Source of the DNA: Gammaproteobacteria bacterium
GTDB lineage: Bacteria > Pseudomonadota > Gammaproteobacteria > Eutrophobiales > Eutrophobiaceae
Reading direction: 5' to 3'
NCBI GenBank assembly: GCA_012103475.1
Contig: WLWS01000006.1
Coordinates: 1-64,000, forward strand
DNA: 64,000 bases
Shown: positions 45,778 to 54,769 of the stretch, in pieces
Position numbering within the stretch: the first letter of the stretch is position 1
How the letters are laid out: each line of letters opens with the position of its first letter
Notes under the pieces: model-generated
What the model was told of the DNA's origin: nothing
The model's input: the letters and a program-made list of their open reading frames with translations, nothing else
The model's database searches: none
Made by a program: the position numbers and the translations under genes

Positions 45778-47988
45778 TTGATCACAAACTATCGACTCGT
45801 AATTTTGGCGTTAATGTCTTACCTATTATGTTTTGTTAATGCGTGTAATTTCTTGCCTTCTAAGGAGGTTGAGCCGCTTGAGTCCGTCTCTCTGAACGAG
45901 AATTTAGTCAACGGCGAAAAAGGCGCAGAAGTATCAACGGAAAAAATAGTGAACACTGAAAGTGATGTTAGTCATCGACGTCAATTAAGTAACAATCAAA
46001 ATCATCATCAAATAGTTGGAATAGGCAGTGGTAACTTCATTGCTAACCCAACCCATCAGGACACTTCTCAAATACTAGAAAATAGTGATGGTGAAATTAC
46101 GCTTAATTTTGAAGATACAGATTTACGTGAAATTGTAAAAGTGGTCTTAGGCGACATACTCGCCGTAAATTACTTAATGGATCCCAAAGTCGCAGGGAAG
46201 GTAACGATTGGTTCGACTCATCCACTAAACAAGTCTGAGCTTATCCCGCTGCTTGATGACATACTGGGCATGAATGGGGCCGTGTTAGTACGTAGTAACG
46301 ACAGGTATCAAGTTCTTTCTAAGAAAGAGACCCTGGGCGGCTATTTATCCGCAGAAACTGATGAAAACAATCGTAAGGGCGGCTATAGAGTTCAATTAAT
46401 TCCACTGCGCCACATCGCTGCGACTGAAATGCAGAAAATACTTGAGCCCTTCATTGCAGATGGCAAAGATGTACGGATTGATAAACGACGTAATCTACTA
46501 ATTGTCTCTGGCACTGCAAAACAAATTAGAACTATTCAAGATACGATAGCTATATTCGATGTGGACTGGCTCAGTGGCATGTCTTTTGGATTGTATCCGT
46601 TGGACTATGTCGATCCAAAAACCATGAAATCTGAGCTAGACTCTATCGTCGGCGCAATACAGGGGGACACCAGTTCGGAACTATTGGACGGACTAGTTCG
46701 CACAGTTCCCATAGAAAGACTTAATTCAATATTACTTGTCGGCTCGACGCTAAAAGCGTTACGAGAAATTGAAATTTGGTTGTACCGGCTTGACAGACCC
46801 GGCGAGCACGTGGGTCAACGATTGTATGTATACGATGTTAAAAATGCTAAGGCACTCGAAATTGCCGACATTTTGAACAATATACTTGGCACCTCATCAA
46901 CTTTATCTACATCAACATTGCAATCTTCACAATCCACCCAGTTGGCACCGGGTTTGACACCAGTTGAAATCAGCGAAAATGGTGTGAAACAACCCGCACT
47001 TCCTAGTTCAACTATTCCCATTCAGGACACTGGGCTGGTGCTACCAAACGCCAGCTCTATTGAAATTATTGCTGACGATGTACGTAATGCATTAGTCGTA
47101 CTATCAACACCAAGAGATTACAAGATGGTGGCTGAAACAATTAAGAAACTTGATGTGGCGCCACTTCAAGTCGTAATTGAAGCCAGTATCCTTGAAATCA
47201 GCCTAAGAGATGATCTTAGCTACGGCGTTGAATGGTTTTTCAATAACACAATTGATGGCAGTGAGAGGAAAAGTGGACGCAGTACACTCGATCTAGGTAG
47301 TACTGGTATCAATGCGCTCAGTCCAGGATTTTCATTTACTGTCGTAGATGCTGCAGATCAAGTGCGACTTGCCTTAAATGCATTACAAAATGAATCTGAA
47401 GTAAATGTATTGTCTTCACCTTCATTAATGGTACTAGACAAAGAAACCGCGATGATAAACGTGGGGGATGAAATTCCAGTACCATCTAGACAATCGATTA
47501 GTAATCTGGATCCCAGTGCGCCAACTGTGAATGAGATTCAATTTCGACAAACAGGTATCACCTTAACCGTTACTCCTCGAGTGAATAGTGGTGGGCTCGT
47601 AACAATGGAAATTAAACAAGAAGTCAGCACCGCTGTCAGCACTACATCGTCAGATATAGATGCACCCACTATTCAACAGCGTCAAGTTGAAAGCGTTGTC
47701 GCTATTAATTCTGGCGACACTATCGTGCTTGGCGGACTTATTCAGAATACACAGACGGATAATGAAGGTGGCATTCCAGTTTTACATAAAATCCCACTAA
47801 TCGGAAAATTATTTGGACAAACAAGCTCAGAGAATCGGCGAACTGAAATATTAGTTCTTATTACGCCGCGTGTAATTGGGGATCGAGACGACGCAAGAGA
47901 GATTACGGATGAATTTCGACGAAGACTTAGGGGTTTGAAACCCGCTAATGATATTTTACAAGATACAAAAGTGGACTCTACCTCATAA
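45778..47988 (+). CDS. gspD: GspD-like secretin
   Basis: The 736-residue protein starts at TTG 45778, after a GGGAG site. It has a lipoprotein signal with lipobox FVNAC and a polar linker of about 90 residues. An N0 domain (ITLNFEDTDLREIVKVVLGDIL) and N1-N3 domains (for example LIPLRHIAATEMQKILEPF) follow. The secretin pore has VNVLSSPSLMVLDKETAMINVGDEIPV, VESVVAINSGDTIVLGGLIQ and KIPLIGKLFGQTS...ILVLITPRVI. It forms the outer-membrane channel of a type II system. The lipidated N-terminus would allow self-piloting. Confidence 0.9.
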   Translation: MITNYRLVILALMSYLLCFVNACNFLPSKEVEPLESVSLNENLVNGEKGAEVSTEKIVNTESDVSHRRQLSNNQNHHQIVGIGSGNFIANPTHQDTSQILENSDGEITLNFEDTDLREIVKVVLGDILAVNYLMDPKVAGKVTIGSTHPLNKSELIPLLDDILGMNGAVLVRSNDRYQVLSKKETLGGYLSAETDENNRKGGYRVQLIPLRHIAATEMQKILEPFIADGKDVRIDKRRNLLIVSGTAKQIRTIQDTIAIFDVDWLSGMSFGLYPLDYVDPKTMKSELDSIVGAIQGDTSSELLDGLVRTVPIERLNSILLVGSTLKALREIEIWLYRLDRPGEHVGQRLYVYDVKNAKALEIADILNNILGTSSTLSTSTLQSSQSTQLAPGLTPVEISENGVKQPALPSSTIPIQDTGLVLPNASSIEIIADDVRNALVVLSTPRDYKMVAETIKKLDVAPLQVVIEASILEISLRDDLSYGVEWFFNNTIDGSERKSGRSTLDLGSTGINALSPGFSFTVVDAADQVRLALNALQNESEVNVLSSPSLMVLDKETAMINVGDEIPVPSRQSISNLDPSAPTVNEIQFRQTGITLTVTPRVNSGGLVTMEIKQEVSTAVSTTSSDIDAPTIQQRQVESVVAINSGDTIVLGGLIQNTQTDNEGGIPVLHKIPLIGKLFGQTSSENRRTEILVLITPRVIGDRDDAREITDEFRRRLRGLKPANDILQDTKVDSTS

Positions 47989-48173
47989 GACTGCTCGACA
48001 TCCGTCTGCATAGACTGTGGTGTAAAGATCGGGGAGCCTCAATGATGTTAATGCCCATAACTGAAGTCAATAACTTGAGGGGTAAAGGTCATAGTCTTAA
48101 TGCTGCGTCGCAGCAAATCGTATAAATATATTTGTTGGTGAGATATTTGAGCTTGAGGTGGCACTCTATCGTA

Positions 48174-48764
48174 ATGAATATAGAGAACAGTAATATTCTA
48201 ATTGTTGAGGACGACCAAACTACCGCATCGATTCTAACTTTATACCTTCAAAGACTTGGATGTTCTGTTGTTGCAACTGTTTGTAGCGGAGAGCAAGCAG
48301 TCGAAAAAGCTAAACTATTGTCTCCTAACGTAATTTTAATGGATATTGTTCTTGAAGGGACAATGGATGGAATCACAGCGGCTGGCATAATAACTAAGGA
48401 TTCTTCTATCCCTATTATCTATATAACCTCGCATTACGAAGAACATTTTCTCTCCCGCGTTCAAGAAACAGTTCATGCCGGCTTTATAAACAAACCTGTG
48501 CGTGAAGTTGATTTAAACACAGCTATAGTATTTGCATTAACCGAAAAAAATGCTCCAATGAAAGAGCACCTACTAGCCAAATACGATTTGACTCGTAGCG
48601 AGTACCAATTAGTTTTACATTTATTAGAAAACCCCGATCTAAAATCTATATCTTCTAAAACGAACACCACAATCCATACAATTAGAACACATTTAAAGCA
48701 CATTTATAAAAAGACTAATACCAAATCAAAGACAGCACTTGTGCTAAAATTCCTAAAGCCTTAA
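48174..48764 (+). CDS. Response regulator with LuxR-type HTH
   Basis: The receiver domain (NILIVEDDQTTASILTLYLQRLG; phospho-acceptor Asp in ILMDIVLEGTMDG; YITSHYEE; KPV with the conserved Lys) is followed by a LuxR/GerE helix-turn-helix (LTRSEYQLVLHLLENPDLKSISSKTNTTIHTIRTHLKHIYKKTNTKSK). I start at 48174 (MNIENSN) rather than 48132, because the receiver begins at once there; the result is about 196 residues. No histidine kinase gene is adjacent. It could control the gsp or RHS operons. Confidence 0.85.
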   Translation: MNIENSNILIVEDDQTTASILTLYLQRLGCSVVATVCSGEQAVEKAKLLSPNVILMDIVLEGTMDGITAAGIITKDSSIPIIYITSHYEEHFLSRVQETVHAGFINKPVREVDLNTAIVFALTEKNAPMKEHLLAKYDLTRSEYQLVLHLLENPDLKSISSKTNTTIHTIRTHLKHIYKKTNTKSKTALVLKFLKP

Positions 48765-48934
48765 CTCGGTCGTTTGCATTAGAAAATATCATATGACCAT
48801 TTTCAGAATGAAAATGTCTCGAGGCCAAATCGTGGATGGGCTCTTATCTTGGGATACGGTCAATCAGAAATTAGACATATATACCTCAAACGAGACATCC
48901 ATAATTGATATCTTTAGTTAAGAAAATTAATCGC

Positions 48935-49046
48935 GAAAGCCCCGAAGTACTAAAAGTACAACGGGGTATTGGGGGGATAGCGATAACCATCCTGGTTTCC
49001 TTGTCCATACAGGGTGTAGTGTCATAAAAAACTCGAATCTCTCACT
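48935..49046 (+). ncRNA. Structured repeat A, possible RNA
   Basis: About 110 bp is shared with 56016-56126, roughly three quarters identical by eye. A hairpin with two perfect stems opens it: CCCCG/CGGGG enclosing GTACT/AGTAC. The identical block GATAACCATCCTGGTTTCC follows, whose core AACCA/TGGTT forms a second hairpin. The first stem differs in sequence in the other copy but can still largely pair, which favours an RNA. Function and strand are inferred. Confidence 0.45.
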
Positions 49047-49450
49047 TGTAGTTCACTAAAATTAAAACACATTATCTGTACGAGATTCGCTTACATATCG
49101 GCCAATTATTTTATCGACATATATATCCATTTTATAAGTAAAGCATGATATGCCCCTTCATGTACCCCGGCTCTTATTATTTAAACTGTTTCATTTAATC
49201 ATTTCTTAGATATCAATACCTTGGTAATAAAATAATTGAATACGCAAAACATCAAAATTGGGAAAGCTCAAAAATAAATTTCTTGAATTCTCTCGTTTAT
49301 ATAAAAATACTGCCAACCTGCAGACTCTTATCCCGATCATTAATAATTGGAGAGTTTCAAAATTACTTTTGCTAATACTGGTTAACAATAATTACATGAA
49401 TTACTATTGTTATCGCAGATTAAGGAAAATATTTATTTTATAATAACAAT

Positions 49451-49510
49451 CTTTCCCATTAATGCTTGTGTTGCATCGACTGGTTAATCTCACAACCATT
49501 AATGGGAAAG
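49451..49510. repeat. Inverted repeat with 14-bp arms
   Basis: CTTTCCCATTAATG (49451-49464) and CATTAATGGGAAAG (49497-49510) are perfect inverted copies around 32 bases. A weak hairpin with a T-run on the minus strand follows at 49531-49551. It could end transcription from an adjacent tRNA-type gene or form part of an element end. Confidence 0.6.
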
Positions 49511-49560
49511 TATTCAACATTGCGAATTAAAAAAGGGGCGTAAAGCGCCTTGCATTTTAC

Positions 49561-49684
49561 TGGCGGAGAGAGGGATTCGCAATGGACTCATAACTAATTG
49601 ATATACTATAGCTTTATCTTTTAACCAAAAACTATTGCCCCCATAGTTGCCCCCAAGTGGAAGACAGATCCAATTTTTGCCCCC
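49561..49684. repeat. att-like site 2 (tRNA-Ser 3'-end-like core plus arm repeats)
   Basis: TGGCGGAGAGAGGGATTCG resembles the minus-strand 3' end of a tRNA-Ser gene but is two bases shorter in the stem region and then diverges. TTGCCCCCATAGTTGCCCC follows at 49635, identical to 28640-28658, and a third TTGCCCCC occurs at 49677. The two sites are direct repeats 20,997 bp apart and bracket the RHS/gsp segment. Confidence 0.5.
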
Positions 49685-49950
49685 TTGTATCAGATGTGTA
49701 CTTATTTAGGTTGGTTACTCTTACGAATGGATAGGAAGTGAATATACGCTTTCAAGTTGTGGAACCCAACAGAACGAATCTGACGAGAGAATTAAGTACG
49801 TTCTATTGCCTATTCAACGTTATAGAATTGGGTTGTAATCACTTCACTTCGGAATGAAGAACGGACTCTATCGACGTTTATCTAGCCTGTATCATCTATT
49901 TTCCTCAAATGCCTATCAATTGAGTTTCTCCGAGATGCCCCTAATATGAA

Positions 49951-50541
49951 TTATTCTATGACTGTTTCTGCGGCTAGTTTGGTGATCGATGATTTGGGTA
50001 ATATGATTGTGCTTATTGCCTTCTCTCCTTTCTGGTTTGTCAGTTTATCGAAAAAGAAGAAATAGTCACCAGATGTGCCAAGCAACCTTACGGAATGAAT
50101 GATTCTGTCATCCTCAACATTTTTCAATGATACCGCTAAATCCACCCTTACATTGGTTCCCGTGTTTGATAGAGGCATTGCCCGGTTTTCAGAAGTAATA
50201 TAAAAATGTGCTAACCAGGCCATTATTATTGCTGCGACTATCGGAATTGTTAACATCACAATACTTTCTTTCATACTGCTTTTTTTCGACCGCTTTGCCA
50301 CTATGCTCAAAACAATTGCCAATGCTGCAATAAATACAATTGGTTCTTTAAACGAACCTAACAGAAGATCATCAATATCAGCGTAATCTGCAAAATTTAA
50401 ATCAAAAAAGCCGAAGAAACATACTGAATAGACTACTCCTATGACTTCGAAGTATATGGCGAGGGTGAGAATTTCCGAAAGTTTGCCAAAAACAGGGGGT
50501 TCGCTAGCCCCAATATGTTCTTCAGCAGGGTTATTTTCCAT
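49951..50541 (-). CDS. Membrane protein, unknown
   Basis: The 196-residue protein has three predicted membrane helices (about 24-46, 66-84 and 92-113) and a C-terminal soluble beta-rich domain (NTGTNVRVDLAVSLKNVEDDRIIHSVRLLGTSGDYFFFF). I do not recognise the family. It is the last gene of a tight leftward operon of four genes (gaps of 12-13 bp). Confidence 0.6.
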   Translation of the reverse strand: MENNPAEEHIGASEPPVFGKLSEILTLAIYFEVIGVVYSVCFFGFFDLNFADYADIDDLLLGSFKEPIVFIAALAIVLSIVAKRSKKSSMKESIVMLTIPIVAAIIMAWLAHFYITSENRAMPLSNTGTNVRVDLAVSLKNVEDDRIIHSVRLLGTSGDYFFFFDKLTNQKGEKAISTIILPKSSITKLAAETVIE

Positions 50542-50553
50542 GTTAGCTCCTAA

Positions 50554-51180
50554 TTAATTACGAAACTTTAGCTCCTCATCAGGATCAGCAAGTAAAGTAA
50601 AGAACTTTCCTGACACAATCCAAGCGAGACCAAATGCCTCAAGGGCTACCCACTCCCCAATAAAAGTTAGGTTATGTTGTTCTTTTGCTGTATCGGATGC
50701 GAACGCAATAATAAGAATACAAAATATCATGACAATTCCACACACAAAATAAACAGCACTTCGAGCCAGTCTCTTTCTCGAAAGATTAGCTATTTTGCTA
50801 CTCCAGAATTCGTATTGAAAAGGTACGAAACAAAAATAGACCAGAATTGAAAAAAAGACACCCGCACTCATGTAATGAACCATGGCGCTCCAGTCCGTAC
50901 CGCAACACTCACATGCAGTAGGAAATAGTGCAATACAGAAAGCCGCCATCGCCGCAATTTTACTCAGAACCGCTTGTGGTTTGGTGTGTCCATTGTATGC
51001 CAACAGGAATGTACCAACTATGAAAAGCATGCCCACGAAAACATCACGCGCATTGGTATAATAAGAAGCACTGATGGAAGATAATTCTTTCGCTGCAATC
51101 CCTGTGACAACAATCGGTAACAGCATTGCAATCATCCCTACTAGGAGACGGAGCGATCTATAATCAAAGACTTTTTCCAT
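50554..51180 (-). CDS. Six-helix membrane protein, unknown
   Basis: The 208-residue protein has about six membrane helices. Motif-like segments are ISASYYTNARDVFVGMLFIVGTFLLAYNGH and a Cys-rich ALFPTACECCGTDWSAMVHYMSAGVFF. The SxSYY-RDVFVG-ALFPT pattern occurs in a widespread group of uncharacterised bacterial membrane proteins. I assign no function. It is 13 bp from the PHP gene and probably cotranscribed. Confidence 0.65.
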   Translation of the reverse strand: MEKVFDYRSLRLLVGMIAMLLPIVVTGIAAKELSSISASYYTNARDVFVGMLFIVGTFLLAYNGHTKPQAVLSKIAAMAAFCIALFPTACECCGTDWSAMVHYMSAGVFFSILVYFCFVPFQYEFWSSKIANLSRKRLARSAVYFVCGIVMIFCILIIAFASDTAKEQHNLTFIGEWVALEAFGLAWIVSGKFFTLLADPDEELKFRN

Positions 51181-51193
51181 AACAATAACTCGA

Positions 51194-52600
51194 CTACTTA
51201 GTAAACCAGATTGGTGAAGTCCAAGCCGTGTCGTTCATATTATCTCTTTTACCATCCTTTTTGTGAACCCCTGTTTCATTGTTTAGCACGTCCTCGCCAT
51301 CCCCTAGTAGATTATCTTGGCCACCTTCTTCCCTGACTCTAATGTAGATATATTCTCCATCCACCACTTCAATATCTTGCCACATGGCAAGCTCACCCGT
51401 TTTTACGCCTTTCTGCACATCCCAAACGGCAGCTTCATGCTCTCCAACCCCATCCCAATCGCTGAGAAGCTCTATTGTATACGGTCCTTCATCCAGAGGA
51501 TCTTGATCAATACCTGATGCTTGCCAAACTTGTACTTTTATATCAATCGTCGACTCATCATGCCCAATTTCAATTGAATCTCCCATCCAGTAGGTCTTTC
51601 CGCCATACTCTGCTGTAAAAGCCACAACTAGTTCGTCATCTTCTGTAGCGTAAACGCGATTGCTACGAAAAGCTTCCATGAGGTCGCTATATGTAACACC
51701 GTCCGACCATACCGCCGTTCTTGCTGCTGTAACACTTCCCCAGTTCGTGTAATGCGTATCTTGGTTAGCAGATGGCGATAAATGAAAACCCATATTCAGA
51801 TAACGTTTATAATACTTTTCCCATTGCCCTCGCCGATGAACCTTTTTCTCTGAGTGACGATGCTTTCCTGTGATATGCCCGCCACCAACAGTAGTGATCA
51901 GAGATATCGTCTTAACTACCGGGTCCACTACCTCAACAAATTCATCTTCATTTGTGTACTGTTTGACGCCATAGTTACCTTGCCTCTTGCTATTCGAACT
52001 ACCCCCACTATTTGGGTGATTAAACTGAATAAACTCAGCGTATTCCCGTGCCCACTCAATAAGGTCGAGATAATGGTGATCTAGAATTTCTTCTTTATTA
52101 GGTAATGACGCCGCTCCAAATATATTTATATGATTCCCAGTACTCGTTGTACCCCACTCAATACCAGGAATCGCAACGAATTGTCCTGTATGCCTTTCAT
52201 TAAATTTCATTGCTACCTCATATGACTTGTCATGATATTCATCGTCACCAATCTTGAACTTTTCATCTAATATAAGACGCCCTTCTTGATCTTGCATATA
52301 GCCTTTGTGATGATCTGTAAGCGCGAGAAAGTCTAAACCATGCTTCATCGCATATGAGTATGCCTTTTTAGGCGTCATTCTCCGTTTGTATCTAGTTTTA
52401 ACGTCATCAGAGAGTGCTGAATGAGCATGTAAATTTCCGAATAAAACTAATTTACCCATGTATTCTGGGAATATTTTAGGGGCCCCCGGCGCCGTACCAG
52501 CTCTTATCACACCTCCATCGGCATGTTCACCTTCAACGCTCTGAGCGAATAAAGAATTTATAAAACAAAGTGATAGCAATATAACGAGTAGGTTTTTCAT
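51194..52600 (-). CDS. Exported PHP-domain metallohydrolase (CehA/McbA or DUF3604-like)
   Basis: The 468-residue protein has a signal peptide (MKNLLVILLSLCFINSLFA). Metal-binding PHP motifs follow in order: GNLHAHSALSDD (about 54), LTDHHKG (about 94), GIEWGTTSTGNH (about 147), QFNHPNSGG (about 196) and NQDTHYTNWG (about 287). The C-terminal beta domain ends DTAWTSPIWFTK, as in DUF3604 proteins. It should be a periplasmic or secreted phosphoesterase/hydrolase; the substrate is unknown. Confidence 0.82.
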   Translation of the reverse strand: MKNLLVILLSLCFINSLFAQSVEGEHADGGVIRAGTAPGAPKIFPEYMGKLVLFGNLHAHSALSDDVKTRYKRRMTPKKAYSYAMKHGLDFLALTDHHKGYMQDQEGRLILDEKFKIGDDEYHDKSYEVAMKFNERHTGQFVAIPGIEWGTTSTGNHINIFGAASLPNKEEILDHHYLDLIEWAREYAEFIQFNHPNSGGSSNSKRQGNYGVKQYTNEDEFVEVVDPVVKTISLITTVGGGHITGKHRHSEKKVHRRGQWEKYYKRYLNMGFHLSPSANQDTHYTNWGSVTAARTAVWSDGVTYSDLMEAFRSNRVYATEDDELVVAFTAEYGGKTYWMGDSIEIGHDESTIDIKVQVWQASGIDQDPLDEGPYTIELLSDWDGVGEHEAAVWDVQKGVKTGELAMWQDIEVVDGEYIYIRVREEGGQDNLLGDGEDVLNNETGVHKKDGKRDNMNDTAWTSPIWFTK

Positions 52601-52613
52601 TTTTGTCGCCCAA

Positions 52614-53369
52614 TTAGTTCAAATATATTTCTGAAGTGTTTTTTACAACTTGTAGTTCCAAATCCGACCGTACTTGATTTGCATTCTTTAGATCAGTAAG
52701 CGGTTTTATTTCGTCATAACATTTATAATGTATCTCGTAAGCCAATAAATTATCTTCAGTAGCACTCCAATTCACGGATAATTTTGAAGTATCATTTGCA
52801 CTCGCCATAAACACGTGAGTTTCGAGTAAATCATAAGTTTTCTTAACGGGTACGATAACTGTGCGGGAAACCTTTTCACCAGGTTTTAGTACCCTGTCAA
52901 AAAACAAGCTCCCTCCTGAGATATAGCGGACAGTATCCACTTCGGAGTATTTATGAATAATGTTCCGTGAATATCCTTCATTCATTGACGAAGCAATAGC
53001 CTCCATGATTTCGCTTTTTGTCCTATCGGACTCGCTTGTTACAATTCCCATGAAGGAAATTGTACTTGGCAATAGATGAATTGTTCGAGTACTAGGATTC
53101 TCAGCGGTTACAGTCGTTTGTACGAAATCATTTTCTTCTTCGTTGTCTCCACTCATCATATTTCTATTAATGTTGGATGATATTTTCTTTAGTTCCAAAT
53201 CTAGCGTGATGTTCACTGGTGCCGACTTGGGAATTGTAATTTCTTTATAAACGAACTGATAGACACCGGCGAAAGTGGCAAGTGCTATGAAAATTAATTG
53301 ATAGTATGCTATGCGGAGCTTTTTTTGTTCTAACATTTCATTTAAATCGCATTTTTCGCATTCTGACAT
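52614..53369 (-). CDS. Membrane-anchored protein with CxxC N-terminus, unknown
   Basis: The 251 residues begin MSECEKCDLNEML, then one membrane helix (about 22-42, LIFIALATFAGVYQFVY) and a large outer beta-rich domain. A CxxC at the very N-terminus could bind zinc. I do not recognise a family. It is the first gene of the operon with the PHP hydrolase, 13 bp upstream of it. Confidence 0.62.
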   Translation of the reverse strand: MSECEKCDLNEMLEQKKLRIAYYQLIFIALATFAGVYQFVYKEITIPKSAPVNITLDLELKKISSNINRNMMSGDNEEENDFVQTTVTAENPSTRTIHLLPSTISFMGIVTSESDRTKSEIMEAIASSMNEGYSRNIIHKYSEVDTVRYISGGSLFFDRVLKPGEKVSRTVIVPVKKTYDLLETHVFMASANDTSKLSVNWSATEDNLLAYEIHYKCYDEIKPLTDLKNANQVRSDLELQVVKNTSEIYLN

Positions 53370-53481
53370 TTTCGTGCTTCTCTTCTATCATCATTGGTAG
53401 CTATACTGCCACAATTCGCTCAGCTCTTGATTTAAGTCGCCAAAACTTCACACTCTTTCAGAGTGCGTGTAAAGAGTTTGT

Positions 53482-54288
53482 TCATGTACCAGATTCTGTT
53501 GCCGCCTCCGGCACAGTGTTCTCTTCAGGGCCTGTCGTCTCAGTCACTGCCTTTATCTTAAATTCGTGCTTAAATCTTCCCAGCGTTTTCTGAAACTCAA
53601 TCAATCCTGGGTTATTAACCCTTTGAATTGAATCATCGGCTTCTTCTAACCCAACATTTAGAGAGCATTGATTGTGATAATAGACAGCATCGTTAACTGC
53701 ATTCATTATTGAATAATCAAGTACAGTTTTACTTTTCCGGTGAGCGAGTATCGTTTCCATGGTAGTTTTTCGTCTCTCATCGATCGCTTTTGTTAATAGT
53801 TGGATGACTTTTTCATTAAAGAAAGATTGATTAACTTCTGTTTTTATCCCTGTTAATGCTGCTGCTGTAGCTGAAAATATCTTGGCAACACTTGTCGTCC
53901 GATACAACGCACCAGCTGTGGCCGAAATTATCGAAAGACCACCAAGAGTTGAATTCCAAACCCCGTCAAAGCGTTTGATATTCAATTTATATCTACCGCA
54001 TCGATTGATCGAGGCTCGAATTATTTTATCTTGTATGTTGTTACGAACTGCTTTCCAATAATCCTCTCTATCACGCTCATCAGGTGCAGTTTCATCTAAA
54101 TAAGTCTGATGACTAAGAATTTGAGCATCAACCTCTGTAATAAACCCAGAATTTATCTCATCCACTTCTACTTGATCGCTAGGTAATATGGCTTTAGGCC
54201 CTTCAAGAGTAAGAGTTGAGAGCGGATTATTGGTGGCGCACCCATTAAGCGAGACGATTACAAAAATAATACATAACCTAATCACCAT
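53482..54288 (-). CDS. Predicted lipoprotein, unknown
   Basis: The 268-residue protein has a lipoprotein signal ending VSLNGC (Cys17). The mature part is largely helical. A central hydrophobic Ala/Gly-rich stretch (GGLSIISATAGALYRTTSVAKIFSATAAALTGIK, about 113-148) could lie in a membrane. It is 112 bp upstream of the operon at 49951-53369 and on the same strand. No family recognised. Confidence 0.62.
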   Translation of the reverse strand: MVIRLCIIFVIVSLNGCATNNPLSTLTLEGPKAILPSDQVEVDEINSGFITEVDAQILSHQTYLDETAPDERDREDYWKAVRNNIQDKIIRASINRCGRYKLNIKRFDGVWNSTLGGLSIISATAGALYRTTSVAKIFSATAAALTGIKTEVNQSFFNEKVIQLLTKAIDERRKTTMETILAHRKSKTVLDYSIMNAVNDAVYYHNQCSLNVGLEEADDSIQRVNNPGLIEFQKTLGRFKHEFKIKAVTETTGPEENTVPEAATESGT

Positions 54289-54769
54289 TTATAATAAACC
54301 TCCCCGTTTTACCGTCCAGCAATAAAGCAATAATCTCGCTTACGACATAATAGAGCTAAGATATATGCTAGCTAGCCAAACGATGAACCTAATAATCTAG
54401 TGCTATGATTCTGCTATTTCTCCCATTATTTGGCTAAGCGTAGATGGTGTGTTTCGAAACGTTTACACCCTATCAACGATACAAATGAGACCTTCCCAAG
54501 CCCAAGAATGAAATGAGTAACCATTCTGAATTCCGTGTCCACTTTAGTGTAGTGACTAAGGAACAGGCTTTCTCTCACTATAAAGCTAAACAGCATGAGC
54601 AATTCTGATGTTTTTCTGATGAGAAACTAATGATGATTGGACAGGCCATAATTGCATTTAAGGCTCTGAAAAAGTACCGCAGAGCAGAAACCCAAACCAA
54701 GTTCGACAATTAGAACCACGATTGTCGCAATGCAACACATGACGACAGTAATCACGGGTGAAATGATTG
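54289..54769. other. Intergenic with a UGA-interrupted small frame
   Basis: No intact gene is seen. The stretch contains the broken 67-codon frame at 54513-54713; the remainder is AT-rich. Confidence 0.45.
54513..54713 (+). pseudogene. Small frame interrupted by one in-frame TGA
   Basis: One frame reads MSNHSEFRVHFSVVTKEQAF up to QHEQF, then TGA (54606-54608). It continues without a break as CFSDEKLMMIGQAIIAFKALKKYRRAETQ to a TAG. Both halves look protein-like and keep the same frame, so a single nonsense change in a small gene is likely. The stop is followed by a Cys codon, so UGA readthrough cannot be excluded, but I see no convincing recoding hairpin. No strong ribosome site. Confidence 0.35.

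Larger units (their letters stand above)
48765..49950. other. Long AT-rich non-coding stretch with repeats and att-like site
   Basis: No convincing gene is seen in almost 1.2 kb. It contains a structured repeat (48935-49046), an inverted repeat (49451-49510) and the second att-like site (49561-49684). Two 60-codon frames near 49206-49443, one on each strand, lack ribosome sites and were rejected. Confidence 0.5.

Noticed and set aside
49206..49443. Two overlapping 60-codon frames on opposite strands
   Set aside because: No ribosome site, low-complexity AT-rich coding; both cannot be real and neither has support.
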